NCBI GenBank assembly: GCA_002762845.1
Contig: PCYB01000001.1
Location: forward strand, 7,098 to 17,134
Reading direction: 5' to 3'
DNA length: 10,037 nucleotides
Source of the DNA: Candidatus Woesearchaeota archaeon CG10_big_fil_rev_8_21_14_0_10_36_11
GTDB taxonomy: Archaea; Nanobdellota; Nanobdellia; Woesearchaeales; GW2011-AR9
The notes below the pieces were generated by a model that searched no databases, was not told the origin of the DNA, and saw nothing but the letters and a program-made list of their open reading frames with translations. This document shows positions 1 to 6,103 of this stretch, in pieces (positions within the stretch are counted from its first letter, which is position 1; each line of letters begins with the position of its first letter). The translations under genes were made by a program, and so were the position numbers.

Positions 1-2
1 AT

Positions 3-1580
3 CCGAACGTTCAAATGGGTGGTGATTGTTTACAGGCAGCAAATTTACAGTCACCGTACGCAGGACAACGAACGCACCTTATTGAGGGAGGTACAGGATT
101 TGGCGGCGTGACAAAAAGGCAAGTGTTTGATCTTCCCATTGAATCACCACAACCCATCAGTAGCCAGTACAGGTACGATCATGTTGTTCTTGAACTTTTC
201 CTTGACTCGGGAGAAAGTCCAGAAGCATGTTTCGATGAAGGGTACAGGACATCTACCGGGGGAATATTCTATTTCCCCATTACCGATATAAGTCCTACGT
301 TACAAGCAGAATGTTATGCTGATTTAAGTTCGGGACGATACATATGTCCTGAGATTAGCGAGTTCTTTACAGGAGGACAAACGTTCTTTGAACATCCATA
401 CATGGAATGTTATGATAAAAATAGTGAAGAGTTTACCGATTGTCAAAGTCCAAACTTGTTTATTAAAAACGATCCAATTATCATTAAACCGTATATGTAT
501 TTAGGAAAAGAAAAAGCATGTTTGAAAATTACTGATACGAAAGGAAAAATTGAACGAATTATTGACCTTCCGGAAGGTATTGCCGGACCGTACGCTCCAC
601 GAATACAACTTGCAACTGTTTCAGAAGATATGCTTAGTGGCGGAAGTATGGGAACGATTATCAAAGTTAGTGCTGAAAGCGTAAATGGATGTGGTGGCAA
701 TGGTGGAGATGTGTATACAAATGCAAGACCAAACATACATAGCAGTCCTCGAAAATTTACGGTAACACTTACGCCAAAATCAAGTGGTACGTATCAGCTT
801 GATGTGGATCCAAATGTTCAGGTTGTTGCACAATCAAACGGTGTTACGTATGGTAAATCAGGAAATACTGTCGTTGTTGTTACAGGAACGACAACACGAA
901 ATGAACTTACTCGTAGCGAAATAGCGAATGCACAATTTACTGTTGATGGATTCACGTTCAGTCAAATATTTGACACGACAACACCAGTATCTTCACAAGC
1001 ACAGTGTACGTTCCAAACATTACCATCAGACACGACAGTAACACAATCAGTAGGAACAATGAGTTCACTGCAAATAACTGCACAACTATTACAGCCGGGT
1101 TCTGGCGGAAGCTGTTTCACTGCAGTAACACCAGTACAGCGTAGTGGACAAGGTAAATCAACCCATTCGCAAGTTATACGAGTCCAATCTGAGAGAGTTG
1201 AAGAGTCCATTGCAAGTGATATGTATGCGGATTTCAAAGTAGGTAATTATCGTCTTGTGATAGAAAAAGCAAAAGATCTTGTACAACAGAACATGAAACG
1301 TGGAGACAGTTCATTATCAGATGTGAAAGCAATTTATTACTGGATTGCAAGTTATGTTAAATTAGGAAGTTCACGGTGGAAAGTAGATTATGGAAGCGAG
1401 ATACGAAGTTTGTTAAACCTTTTCTTTACAAGAAATTATGTTGGTCAAACACTTACACCATATCCAAGCGATGTAAAGAATGCTGGCGAATATCAGAAAG
1501 CAGAAAAATATTTTTGCTGTATAGCAAAGGATCTCGCAGTCCACACTCAATATCCTGAATGTCAAAATATACAATGTTAA
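3..1580 (+). CDS. Cys-rich exported protein with TPR-like C-terminus, 5' end cut off
   Basis: The reading frame is open to the left edge (codons Pro-Asn-Val-Gln precede the first ATG at 15), and the visible N-terminus has no signal peptide, so the gene very likely begins outside the window. Numbering from the ATG at 15, the first ~390 residues are rich in Gly, Ser, Thr, Pro and alternating beta-type sequence, with many scattered cysteines (about 14 in the protein), typical of a disulfide-bonded extracellular protein. From about residue 400 the character changes to amphipathic helices with TPR-like spacing (MYADFKVGNYRLVIEKAK and NAGEYQKAEKYFCCIAKD). The end overlaps the next gene by 22 bases, and both downstream genes encode exported proteins, so a surface or secreted location is inferred. 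I do not recognise the family; TPR assignment is pattern-based only. That it is a real gene is supported by the long open frame and by overlap with a coding neighbour. Confidence 0.8.
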   Translation, partial: PNVQMGGDCLQAANLQSPYAGQRTHLIEGGTGFGGVTKRQVFDLPIESPQPISSQYRYDHVVLELFLDSGESPEACFDEGYRTSTGGIFYFPITDISPTLQAECYADLSSGRYICPEISEFFTGGQTFFEHPYMECYDKNSEEFTDCQSPNLFIKNDPIIIKPYMYLGKEKACLKITDTKGKIERIIDLPEGIAGPYAPRIQLATVSEDMLSGGSMGTIIKVSAESVNGCGGNGGDVYTNARPNIHSSPRKFTVTLTPKSSGTYQLDVDPNVQVVAQSNGVTYGKSGNTVVVVTGTTTRNELTRSEIANAQFTVDGFTFSQIFDTTTPVSSQAQCTFQTLPSDTTVTQSVGTMSSLQITAQLLQPGSGGSCFTAVTPVQRSGQGKSTHSQVIRVQSERVEESIASDMYADFKVGNYRLVIEKAKDLVQQNMKRGDSSLSDVKAIYYWIASYVKLGSSRWKVDYGSEIRSLLNLFFTRNYVGQTLTPYPSDVKNAGEYQKAEKYFCCIAKDLAVHTQYPECQNIQC

Positions 1581-2158
1581 TTAAACAGGGAACAATACCC
1601 ATGCAAATACTTGCGCTTATGATTTTGGTAGTGTTAACAAGCGCAGTTGTCTTGTTATTGGTACAGACAGGCATTGTTTCTGTTAAAGCTGATATGGACG
1701 ATGTTCCCATATTAAATACAGAATTTATACCAATTGAGAGGAGTGGTGAATTAGTAATAAATGAAATTGTTTTTTGTAGTTTAGTTGACGAAATGTTGTC
1801 TTGCATTAATCCTTTGGACGATTTTGGCCAAGGAGATCATTTTTATATCCATACAACTGTGCAGAGTTCTCCGCAAAATGGACAAATTATGTTAGTTCGT
1901 AATTATCGCCTCGTTGGACCAGAAGGGTTTTCGTTAATGGAATTTGACGCTAAAGACAATTATTATTTTGAACTCGCGAGCAAAGAAAAAGAAACAATTA
2001 CATTCGCTGATTATGTAGCGACTTTGCCAGATTTTGATGATGGCGAATATACTTTAGACATAACTATTGAGAATCCTTTGCTTAATAAGAAAATCATTAC
2101 AACAAAGAAATTTGTTATCGAAACATACTATGGAGGTATTGATTATATTATAGAATGA
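1559..2158 (+). CDS. Membrane-anchored protein with external beta-rich domain, pilin-like N-terminus
   Basis: A 199-residue protein. After a short basic start comes KQG, then a long hydrophobic helix (about residues 14-42), then an acidic, beta-rich domain of about 150 residues ending in strands such as YTLDITIEN and TKKFVIETYYGG. One N-terminal membrane span with a polar domain outside resembles archaeal type IV pilin-like or Ig-like anchored proteins. The KQG-TIP segment before the hydrophobic helix recalls a class III (prepilin) signal peptide, but the residue at -2 is Gln rather than a charged one, so processing by a prepilin peptidase is uncertain. There are Cys residues at about 73 and 81 that could pair. 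The start is ambiguous: ATG at 1559, 1574 and 1601 are all in frame and none has a clear ribosome site; 1559 and 1574 keep the overlap with the preceding gene. The end overlaps the next gene by ATGA, which suggests coupled translation. Specific function is unknown. Confidence 0.8.
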   Translation: MSKYTMLIKQGTIPMQILALMILVVLTSAVVLLLVQTGIVSVKADMDDVPILNTEFIPIERSGELVINEIVFCSLVDEMLSCINPLDDFGQGDHFYIHTTVQSSPQNGQIMLVRNYRLVGPEGFSLMEFDAKDNYYFELASKEKETITFADYVATLPDFDDGEYTLDITIENPLLNKKIITTKKFVIETYYGGIDYIIE

Positions 2159-4314
2159 GATATAAACTATTACCTATCGCAATTGTACTTTTACTTTTCC
2201 TCATTCCCAGTTTTATTCTTGCATTTTCTATTGTTAATGTTGGTGCTGCAACAAGTGATGGTGTTGTACCAGGAACTGTTTGTTCCTCACCTGCTTGTAA
2301 AGAAATGGATGACGTTTGGCAGGAAATTGCTCCCCTTGTGGGTGCTGAAGCAGGTAAAGTGTGGGATACTACTGGAAGCAAATGGAAAGATTATACAGAA
2401 GTCTATTCACCACCACAGGTTCAACAGCAAACAGAAATTTCTCCAACAGCGGGTTCTGTTTTTTCAGCTACTCTTGATGGAGACTGTGCAATCACCACAG
2501 CACCACAGGATTCTAAGTCTGTTGGAAGTACTGATAGAGGATATTTAATCAATGGTGTTAAGACAATAACTAATTCATTCACTAATAACCCGCATCAAAA
2601 AGTGTCTGCTGCAACAGGAAAGCTTGAACCGGTAGAGTATGGTACATTAGAATTGATTAATATTTTAGAAAGAGCTTCCTGTTCATTGAGTAAAAATGTT
2701 GGTCAAAAACTGAATGTTGGTGATAGGAGCGTAAAAGATGGAAGCTTTGCGTATAAAAGCACAAAAAAAGTGTGTGAAATGCCACCTAAAGAATTACTTA
2801 AATTTAATTCTCAAGACGAAAATAGCGATTTGTATAGAGGAAAGAGATATACTTATTCGGGACATATTAGTCATCAGAATGGTCGTAATGCTGATTTGGG
2901 TTATTTCTATTATGATAATGGATTAAAACAAGTAAGAGGAAGTATCAAAGGGTGTCCTAATTCCGGTGGAACATGTACTGGAACAGCGAATGACAAATTT
3001 GCGAACGAAGAGTCTTTACAAGCAAACTGGGTTTTGTTAGTTTCTCTCAAAGAAGCTGCAGAAAAGTCAGGAACAAAAATAACTGATGTTGCTTTTGACA
3101 AGTATTTGATTTATGAATTGCACAAATATGTCTGTAATGAAGAGGGTGAGAGTAATAATGTTAAATATTTCTTCAATAACTGTAACATTGCACAGGTAAC
3201 TGAAGGTAGTTATCCGAATAGTGGCAATGTTCTACGACATCTTGACGGTCACGCTAATCATTATCACATACAAATAGGATGTTCTGATGACACATGTACA
3301 AGTTCTTTAAACGTTGCTACTGCCCCTGATTGGTTCACAAACCCTATTGGTTGTGGTAGTACTATTCCTTCCGAACCAATTGAAAGCCCAGTAAGTGAGA
3401 ATGGGAATTTTGGCACTTTATTAAATGGCGGTTTTGGTTATGCCCCCGCTTCGTCTTCAACCATTAGTAGTTGGAAAAATGCTATGTCTCAGAAGAATCT
3501 GAAAGGATCGACTTGGGTAGGGAAAATCACGTCTAATGGTCCCGAGGATGGTTTGTATAGAGAAGGTATTGGTAGAGATACAATTCTTTTTGTTCCTGAA
3601 ACAACTAATTTTAATCAACCTGTTGAACTGATGTATTTCTTTCATGGTAAAGGTGGTTTTAGTAGAAGTACCATGAATTCACGAATTGCCGAGCAAGTTA
3701 GTCAGCTTGTACGTAAGGGTACAAATTTTATTTTAGTCTATCCTGAAATGCCTTGGTCACTTGGCACGGGTAATGTGGAGAGGTATGATGCCAAATCTAG
3801 ACAGTGGAGTACAATCAGTAAAAGCGGCGAACTTGATTTGCCTAAACTACATAACTCCGTTTATAAAATTATTGACGCTCTTGTAGAAGGCGGATCTTCT
3901 GAGATTGACCGAGTTTCATTGACATCTCATAGTGCGGGCGGAGTTGTTTTTAAATTAGCTTCAGAAAAAGGTTACTTTAATGTTTTGTTACCTTCTAAGA
4001 TTACTTTGGCGGATGCTGATTATGATTGGCAAGTTACAGAAAGCATTTATAACAATTATGTTAAACAGACTTCACAGATACAATACTCAATACTTGTGCA
4101 ACCGCCTTCGTCTAGTTCTTCTGACCAACGACCCACAGAAGCTGCGATTAAGTTCTTCAAAGAAACTTTAAATAAAGAACTTGATGGAAAAAGTAAAATC
4201 ACTTTTGAAGATAATGATAATAATAATTTTATTTATTATGTGCCATTAGGTAGCCATAGTTATATTGGAAATGAAGCGTTGGTTTGGACTGCTGATCCAA
4301 GTATCACTTCCTAA
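2155..4314 (+). CDS. Secreted MepA-type (M74) murein endopeptidase fused to alpha/beta hydrolase
   Basis: A 719-residue exported protein. Residues 1-23 form a Sec-type signal peptide (MRYKLLP plus a hydrophobic run ending ILA). Residues 24 to about 195 are unassigned. About 198-380 match the penicillin-insensitive murein endopeptidase MepA of the LAS group: HISHQNGRNADLG gives His240 and Asp247 with the MepA ligand spacing HQxGxxxD, and GHANHYHIQIGC gives His366-x-x-His369-x-His371, matching the HxxHxH of MepA, so the zinc site looks complete. A helix with LQANW sits between them, as in the family. MepA cuts D-Ala-meso-diaminopimelate crosslinks in murein. After a Ser/Pro/Gly linker, about 425-715 read as an alpha/beta hydrolase: oxyanion-type HGKGG (497-501), nucleophile Ser593 in TSHSAGG, acidic ADADYD (619-624), and His701 in LGSHSY. 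The start ATG overlaps the previous stop (ATGA); a GGAGGT lies 17 bases upstream, rather far. Substrates are inferred; the hydrolase could be an esterase, amidase or depolymerase. Confidence 0.85.
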   Translation: MRYKLLPIAIVLLLFLIPSFILAFSIVNVGAATSDGVVPGTVCSSPACKEMDDVWQEIAPLVGAEAGKVWDTTGSKWKDYTEVYSPPQVQQQTEISPTAGSVFSATLDGDCAITTAPQDSKSVGSTDRGYLINGVKTITNSFTNNPHQKVSAATGKLEPVEYGTLELINILERASCSLSKNVGQKLNVGDRSVKDGSFAYKSTKKVCEMPPKELLKFNSQDENSDLYRGKRYTYSGHISHQNGRNADLGYFYYDNGLKQVRGSIKGCPNSGGTCTGTANDKFANEESLQANWVLLVSLKEAAEKSGTKITDVAFDKYLIYELHKYVCNEEGESNNVKYFFNNCNIAQVTEGSYPNSGNVLRHLDGHANHYHIQIGCSDDTCTSSLNVATAPDWFTNPIGCGSTIPSEPIESPVSENGNFGTLLNGGFGYAPASSSTISSWKNAMSQKNLKGSTWVGKITSNGPEDGLYREGIGRDTILFVPETTNFNQPVELMYFFHGKGGFSRSTMNSRIAEQVSQLVRKGTNFILVYPEMPWSLGTGNVERYDAKSRQWSTISKSGELDLPKLHNSVYKIIDALVEGGSSEIDRVSLTSHSAGGVVFKLASEKGYFNVLLPSKITLADADYDWQVTESIYNNYVKQTSQIQYSILVQPPSSSSSDQRPTEAAIKFFKETLNKELDGKSKITFEDNDNNNFIYYVPLGSHSYIGNEALVWTADPSITS

Positions 4315-4422
4315 AACAAGACCCAATACAAAAAAAACTTCCGAATTAAGTAGCCATAAAGAAGAGCAAAAGTAATGAAACAGCATGTGGTGTTGGTGAC
4401 GATGATAACTTCATGAAAGATT

Positions 4423-4905
4423 TTATACCTTTTTATGCTTTTGGATATGTTCCTCAATCATTTTCATAACTCCATGAGGATCTTCAATGTCTTTAATCTC
4501 AAATGTTTTTCCCGCTCCTGCTTCTACGTCAATAGTTCCATATCCCAATAATCGCTGAAGCTGGCTCTGTTTCACGTTTATATCAGGAACAAAACCAAGA
4601 GGATGAAAGTAAACATTTTTCCGATGATGTTTGATAAGTCCATGAGAGATGATTATCTTCTCGTTTGTTATTTTGTATCTACACATGTATCGTGAGATTT
4701 CTGCATACCCCAATACAAAAATGCTTAATCCTAAAACAACATATCGTATACTATTGGGAAAAGTAAATTTTAAGTTATATGAAAGGATACCAAAAATAAG
4801 AAGAAGACTACCACACGCATACTCAACAATGAACGCCTTTCGTGTTTTTCGAAAAGAGTACAGTACGCGATCGCCATCTTCCATCCACTTAAGTTTTTCG
4901 GACAT
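4423..4905 (-). CDS. bPH2 (YdbS-like) two-TM membrane protein
   Basis: A 160-residue protein with the layout of the bacterial-PH2/YdbS family (Pfam PF03703 type): a short cytoplasmic lead (W..DGDRVLYSFRKTRK), two membrane helices (about 24-44 and 52-70), then a soluble PH-like domain (about 76-152) that opens with the characteristic YKITNEKIIISHGLI and continues through VKQSQLQRLLGYGTIDVEAG, where the LLGYGTI signature is typical of the family. The role of these proteins is poorly known; they are membrane-associated and in bacteria are linked to envelope processes. The gene faces the secreted-protein operon tail to tail (108 bases apart) and is divergent from the small zinc-ribbon gene. A TATA-like TTTATATAT is centred about 26 bases before the start, supporting this ATG and a leaderless transcript. 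Confidence 0.85.
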   Translation of the reverse strand: MSEKLKWMEDGDRVLYSFRKTRKAFIVEYACGSLLLIFGILSYNLKFTFPNSIRYVVLGLSIFVLGYAEISRYMCRYKITNEKIIISHGLIKHHRKNVYFHPLGFVPDINVKQSQLQRLLGYGTIDVEAGAGKTFEIKDIEDPHGVMKMIEEHIQKHKKV

Positions 4906-4926
4906 GACTTAATAATATACTAAAAC

Positions 4927-4935
4927 TTTATATAT
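4927..4935. promoter_or_regulatory. Shared TATA element between divergent genes
   Basis: TTTATATAT lies 26 bases (centre) before the leftward bPH2 start and about 31 before the rightward zinc-ribbon start. It reads as a TATA box on both strands, and no other good candidate lies in this 56-base gap, so it may drive both genes. Confidence 0.5.
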
Positions 4936-4961
4936 CTTGTGGGACATGACACGTACAAGAA

Positions 4962-5210
4962 ATGTTACGGCGCGTGTTACACAAGTTACAAAAGAAGAAA
5001 GTAGAAAGAACATATCCTAATAGATTTCTTGCATTTTATTATCGTAATAAGAAACGGTTAAATAAAGAACGTCGTTCATTATACACAAAGAAAAAAAATG
5101 AAAGAATTTGTGTCAGGTGTTCAAGAAATGTTGTTTCAGGAAAAGTATTTTGTTCGTATCACCAGAAAAAACAAAAAGGATATAACATAAAAGCAAGGAA
5201 AAAAGTATAA
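4962..5210 (+). CDS. Small basic zinc-ribbon protein
   Basis: An 82-residue, strongly basic protein (Lys/Arg-rich throughout). One putative zinc site is visible: Cys50-x2-Cys53 and Cys64-x2-His67 (CVRC and CSYH), a short treble-clef or ribbon-like knuckle. The region before it (FYYRNKKRLNKERRSLYTKKKNE) is a basic helix. This pattern, a basic helix followed by CxRC then CxxH, is seen in small predicted nucleic-acid-binding proteins of archaea, bacteria and phages; the function is not known. The ATG at 4962 is the only ATG start available because an in-frame stop lies just upstream (4947-4949). A TATA element centred near 4931 would place the transcript start near 4957, giving a very short leader. 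It ends four bases before the stop of the convergent phosphoesterase gene. Confidence 0.7.
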   Translation: MLRRVLHKLQKKKVERTYPNRFLAFYYRNKKRLNKERRSLYTKKKNERICVRCSRNVVSGKVFCSYHQKKQKGYNIKARKKV

Positions 5211-5214
5211 TACA

Positions 5215-5910
5215 CTATAAATTCTTTATTTTGCCAAAATTAAATATTTTGTTATTACTTACAATAAATACCGTAAAGTGTTTGATATCATTCAAGAATG
5301 GACTTAACAACCTCTCTTTAAGAACATTTGTTCCTTCTAGTAATGGATTGAAACTGGGCATAACAATACACTTTTTACGTTTCCATGTTCCCTGAAGGAA
5401 ACACTTGTATGTTTCATATTTACTCTTTTCACGCAATGTAATTGCGGGATGTTCGTGACCGATGATAAGTATCTTTGCATTCGTTTCAACAAGAGCATCG
5501 CCGTGCGTTATACATATATTTCTCACTCTGTATTCTTGTACCACTGTTATGTTCCTTTTTTGTGTAATGGGAGTAACAAGAGGATCGTGATTTCCCTGGA
5601 TGACAATAACTTTTTGACAATGTTTTAACAAGAAATCAATAACTTTTAACGCATCTGACCATTCATCTCTAAGAATTTTTCCAAATTCATGTTTAAGATC
5701 GCCATTAATAACAATAATTTTTGGTTTTACTTTTATAAAGATATGTTTTAACTGTAATAGTATTGTTTTAAGCTGTGTTTTGGGAAGAAGGACACCTTTA
5801 TGATGTAACGCTTCCTCATACCCAATATGAAGGTCACTTATGATAAGAACTTTTTCCGGTTTTATATAGAGCGCAGTGTCCACAATAATAATATCAGGTA
5901 ATATTTCCAT
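5215..5910 (-). CDS. Calcineurin-like metallophosphoesterase, COG1407/PdeM-like
   Basis: A 231-residue protein with all motifs of the calcineurin-like phosphoesterase fold: Asp26-Leu-His28 (SDLHIGYE), Gly70-Asp71 (NGDLKHE), Gly106-Asn107-His108-Asp109 (QGNHD), His136 in THGD, and Gly151-His152-x-His154 (GHEHP). These provide the two-metal centre. The DLHIGYE form of motif I, the size, and the EHPA ending fit the COG1407 group (archaeal predicted ICC-like phosphoesterases, related to bacterial PdeM, a partner of ligase-associated repair proteins). In archaea this family is often encoded near Lhr-type helicases; no helicase is present here. The substrate is unknown, but nuclease or phosphodiesterase activity is likely from the family. 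The start is supported by a TATA box about 26 bases upstream (leaderless). A 14-base palindrome lies between the TATA box and the start. Confidence 0.9.
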   Translation of the reverse strand: MEILPDIIIVDTALYIKPEKVLIISDLHIGYEEALHHKGVLLPKTQLKTILLQLKHIFIKVKPKIIVINGDLKHEFGKILRDEWSDALKVIDFLLKHCQKVIVIQGNHDPLVTPITQKRNITVVQEYRVRNICITHGDALVETNAKILIIGHEHPAITLREKSKYETYKCFLQGTWKRKKCIVMPSFNPLLEGTNVLKERLLSPFLNDIKHFTVFIVSNNKIFNFGKIKNL

Positions 5911-5916
5911 AGACTT

Positions 5917-5930
5917 TTTCTGAGCAGAAA
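5917..5930. promoter_or_regulatory. 14-bp palindrome in phosphoesterase promoter
   Basis: TTTCTG and CAGAAA are perfect inverted arms separated by AG. It sits between the TATA box and the start codon of the phosphoesterase gene, where a bound protein would block transcription start. It may be chance in AT-rich DNA. Confidence 0.3.
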
Positions 5931-5932
5931 TA

Positions 5933-5940
5933 TTTATAAA
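5933..5940. promoter_or_regulatory. Symmetric TATA box between phosphoesterase and tRNA-Asn
   Basis: TTTATAAA is a perfect palindrome centred 26-27 bases before the leftward phosphoesterase ATG, the leaderless distance. In the other direction it would start RNA near 5963, about 34 bases before the tRNA. No TATA-like sequence lies closer to the tRNA. Confidence 0.55.
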
Positions 5941-5954
5941 TCATTTGGCGCAAG

Positions 5955-5985
5955 GACACCCTTATGCCCTAACGGGCGTAGTGTC
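5955..5985 (+). other. Stem-loop / inverted repeat upstream of tRNA-Asn
   Basis: GACAC (5955-5959) pairs with GTGTC (5981-5985), and after a three-base bulge TTATGCCC-type bases 5963-5969 pair with 5974-5980 (one G-U pair) around a TAAC loop. That is twelve pairs in 31 bases, GC-rich in an AT-rich gap. If the TATA box near 5937 drives the tRNA, transcription would start near 5963, so the RNA leader would contain only the inner hairpin. It could instead be a DNA operator between the divergent genes, or part of a small RNA. Which one cannot be told from sequence alone. Confidence 0.5.
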
Positions 5986-5996
5986 ACAAGATAAAT

Positions 5997-6086
5997 GCCC
6001 CAGTGGCTTAGCGGTTAGAGCATGCGAGAATTATTTCCATGAAGCTGTTAACCGCAGGGTCGCAGGTTCAATTCCTGCCTGGGGCG
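5997..6086 (+). tRNA. tRNA-Asn(GUU) with 17-nt non-canonical intron
   Basis: A full cloverleaf can be drawn. The acceptor stem GCCCCAG/CTGGGGC is perfect, the D arm is GCTT/GAGC, and the T arm is GCAGG-TTCAATT-CCTGC; the discriminator base is G and CCA is not encoded. The anticodon stem as written is interrupted. Removing 17 bases (6027-6043) rebuilds a perfect TGCGG/CCGCA stem with the loop CTGTTAA, giving anticodon GUU (6047-6049) and a 73-base mature tRNA. The intron therefore lies between tRNA positions 30 and 31 instead of the usual 37/38. A bulge-helix-bulge supports this: CATG (6021-6024) pairs with CATG (6038-6041), each followed by a three-base bulge whose second/third base junction is exactly the predicted splice point. 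A T-rich run follows the gene. Confidence 0.93.
6027..6043 (+). other. tRNA intron (position 30/31)
   Basis: The 17-base intron begins AGAATT and ends CATGAA. In the predicted precursor fold, GAA (6028-6030) pairs with TTC (6035-6037) around a four-base loop, and the four-pair central helix joins exon bases 6021-6024 to intron bases 6038-6041. The bulges are 6025-6027 and 6042-6044. The outer helix is weak (only G6020-C6045 and A6019-T6046), so this is a relaxed bulge-helix-bulge of the kind cut by broad-specificity archaeal splicing endonucleases. Confidence 0.85.
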
Positions 6087-6090
6087 CTCA

Positions 6091-6103
6091 TTTTTCTTTT
6101 TAT
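6091..6103 (+). terminator. T-rich terminator of tRNA-Asn
   Basis: TTTTTCTTTTTAT begins five bases after the discriminator base of the tRNA. Oligo-T on the non-template strand is the known intrinsic stop signal for archaeal RNA polymerase. It lies immediately before the stop codon of the convergent 653-residue gene. Confidence 0.6.

Noticed and set aside
443..1237. Minus-strand frames within the first gene
   Set aside because: They lie wholly inside a longer coding gene and give low-complexity, Ser/Pro/Cys-rich products without start signals.
4321..4345. Terminator after the secreted-protein operon
   Set aside because: The run here is oligo-A on the plus strand, not oligo-T, and no hairpin is present. 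The gap 4315-4422 shows no other signal.
4946..5020. Upstream ATG frame at 4946 as an alternative start for the zinc-ribbon gene
   Set aside because: It is in another frame, ends after 24 codons, and lies before the predicted transcript start.
5955..5988. H/ACA guide RNA
   Set aside because: The hairpin is followed by ACA, but it is only 31 bases long, with no guide pocket or kink-turn loop of normal size.
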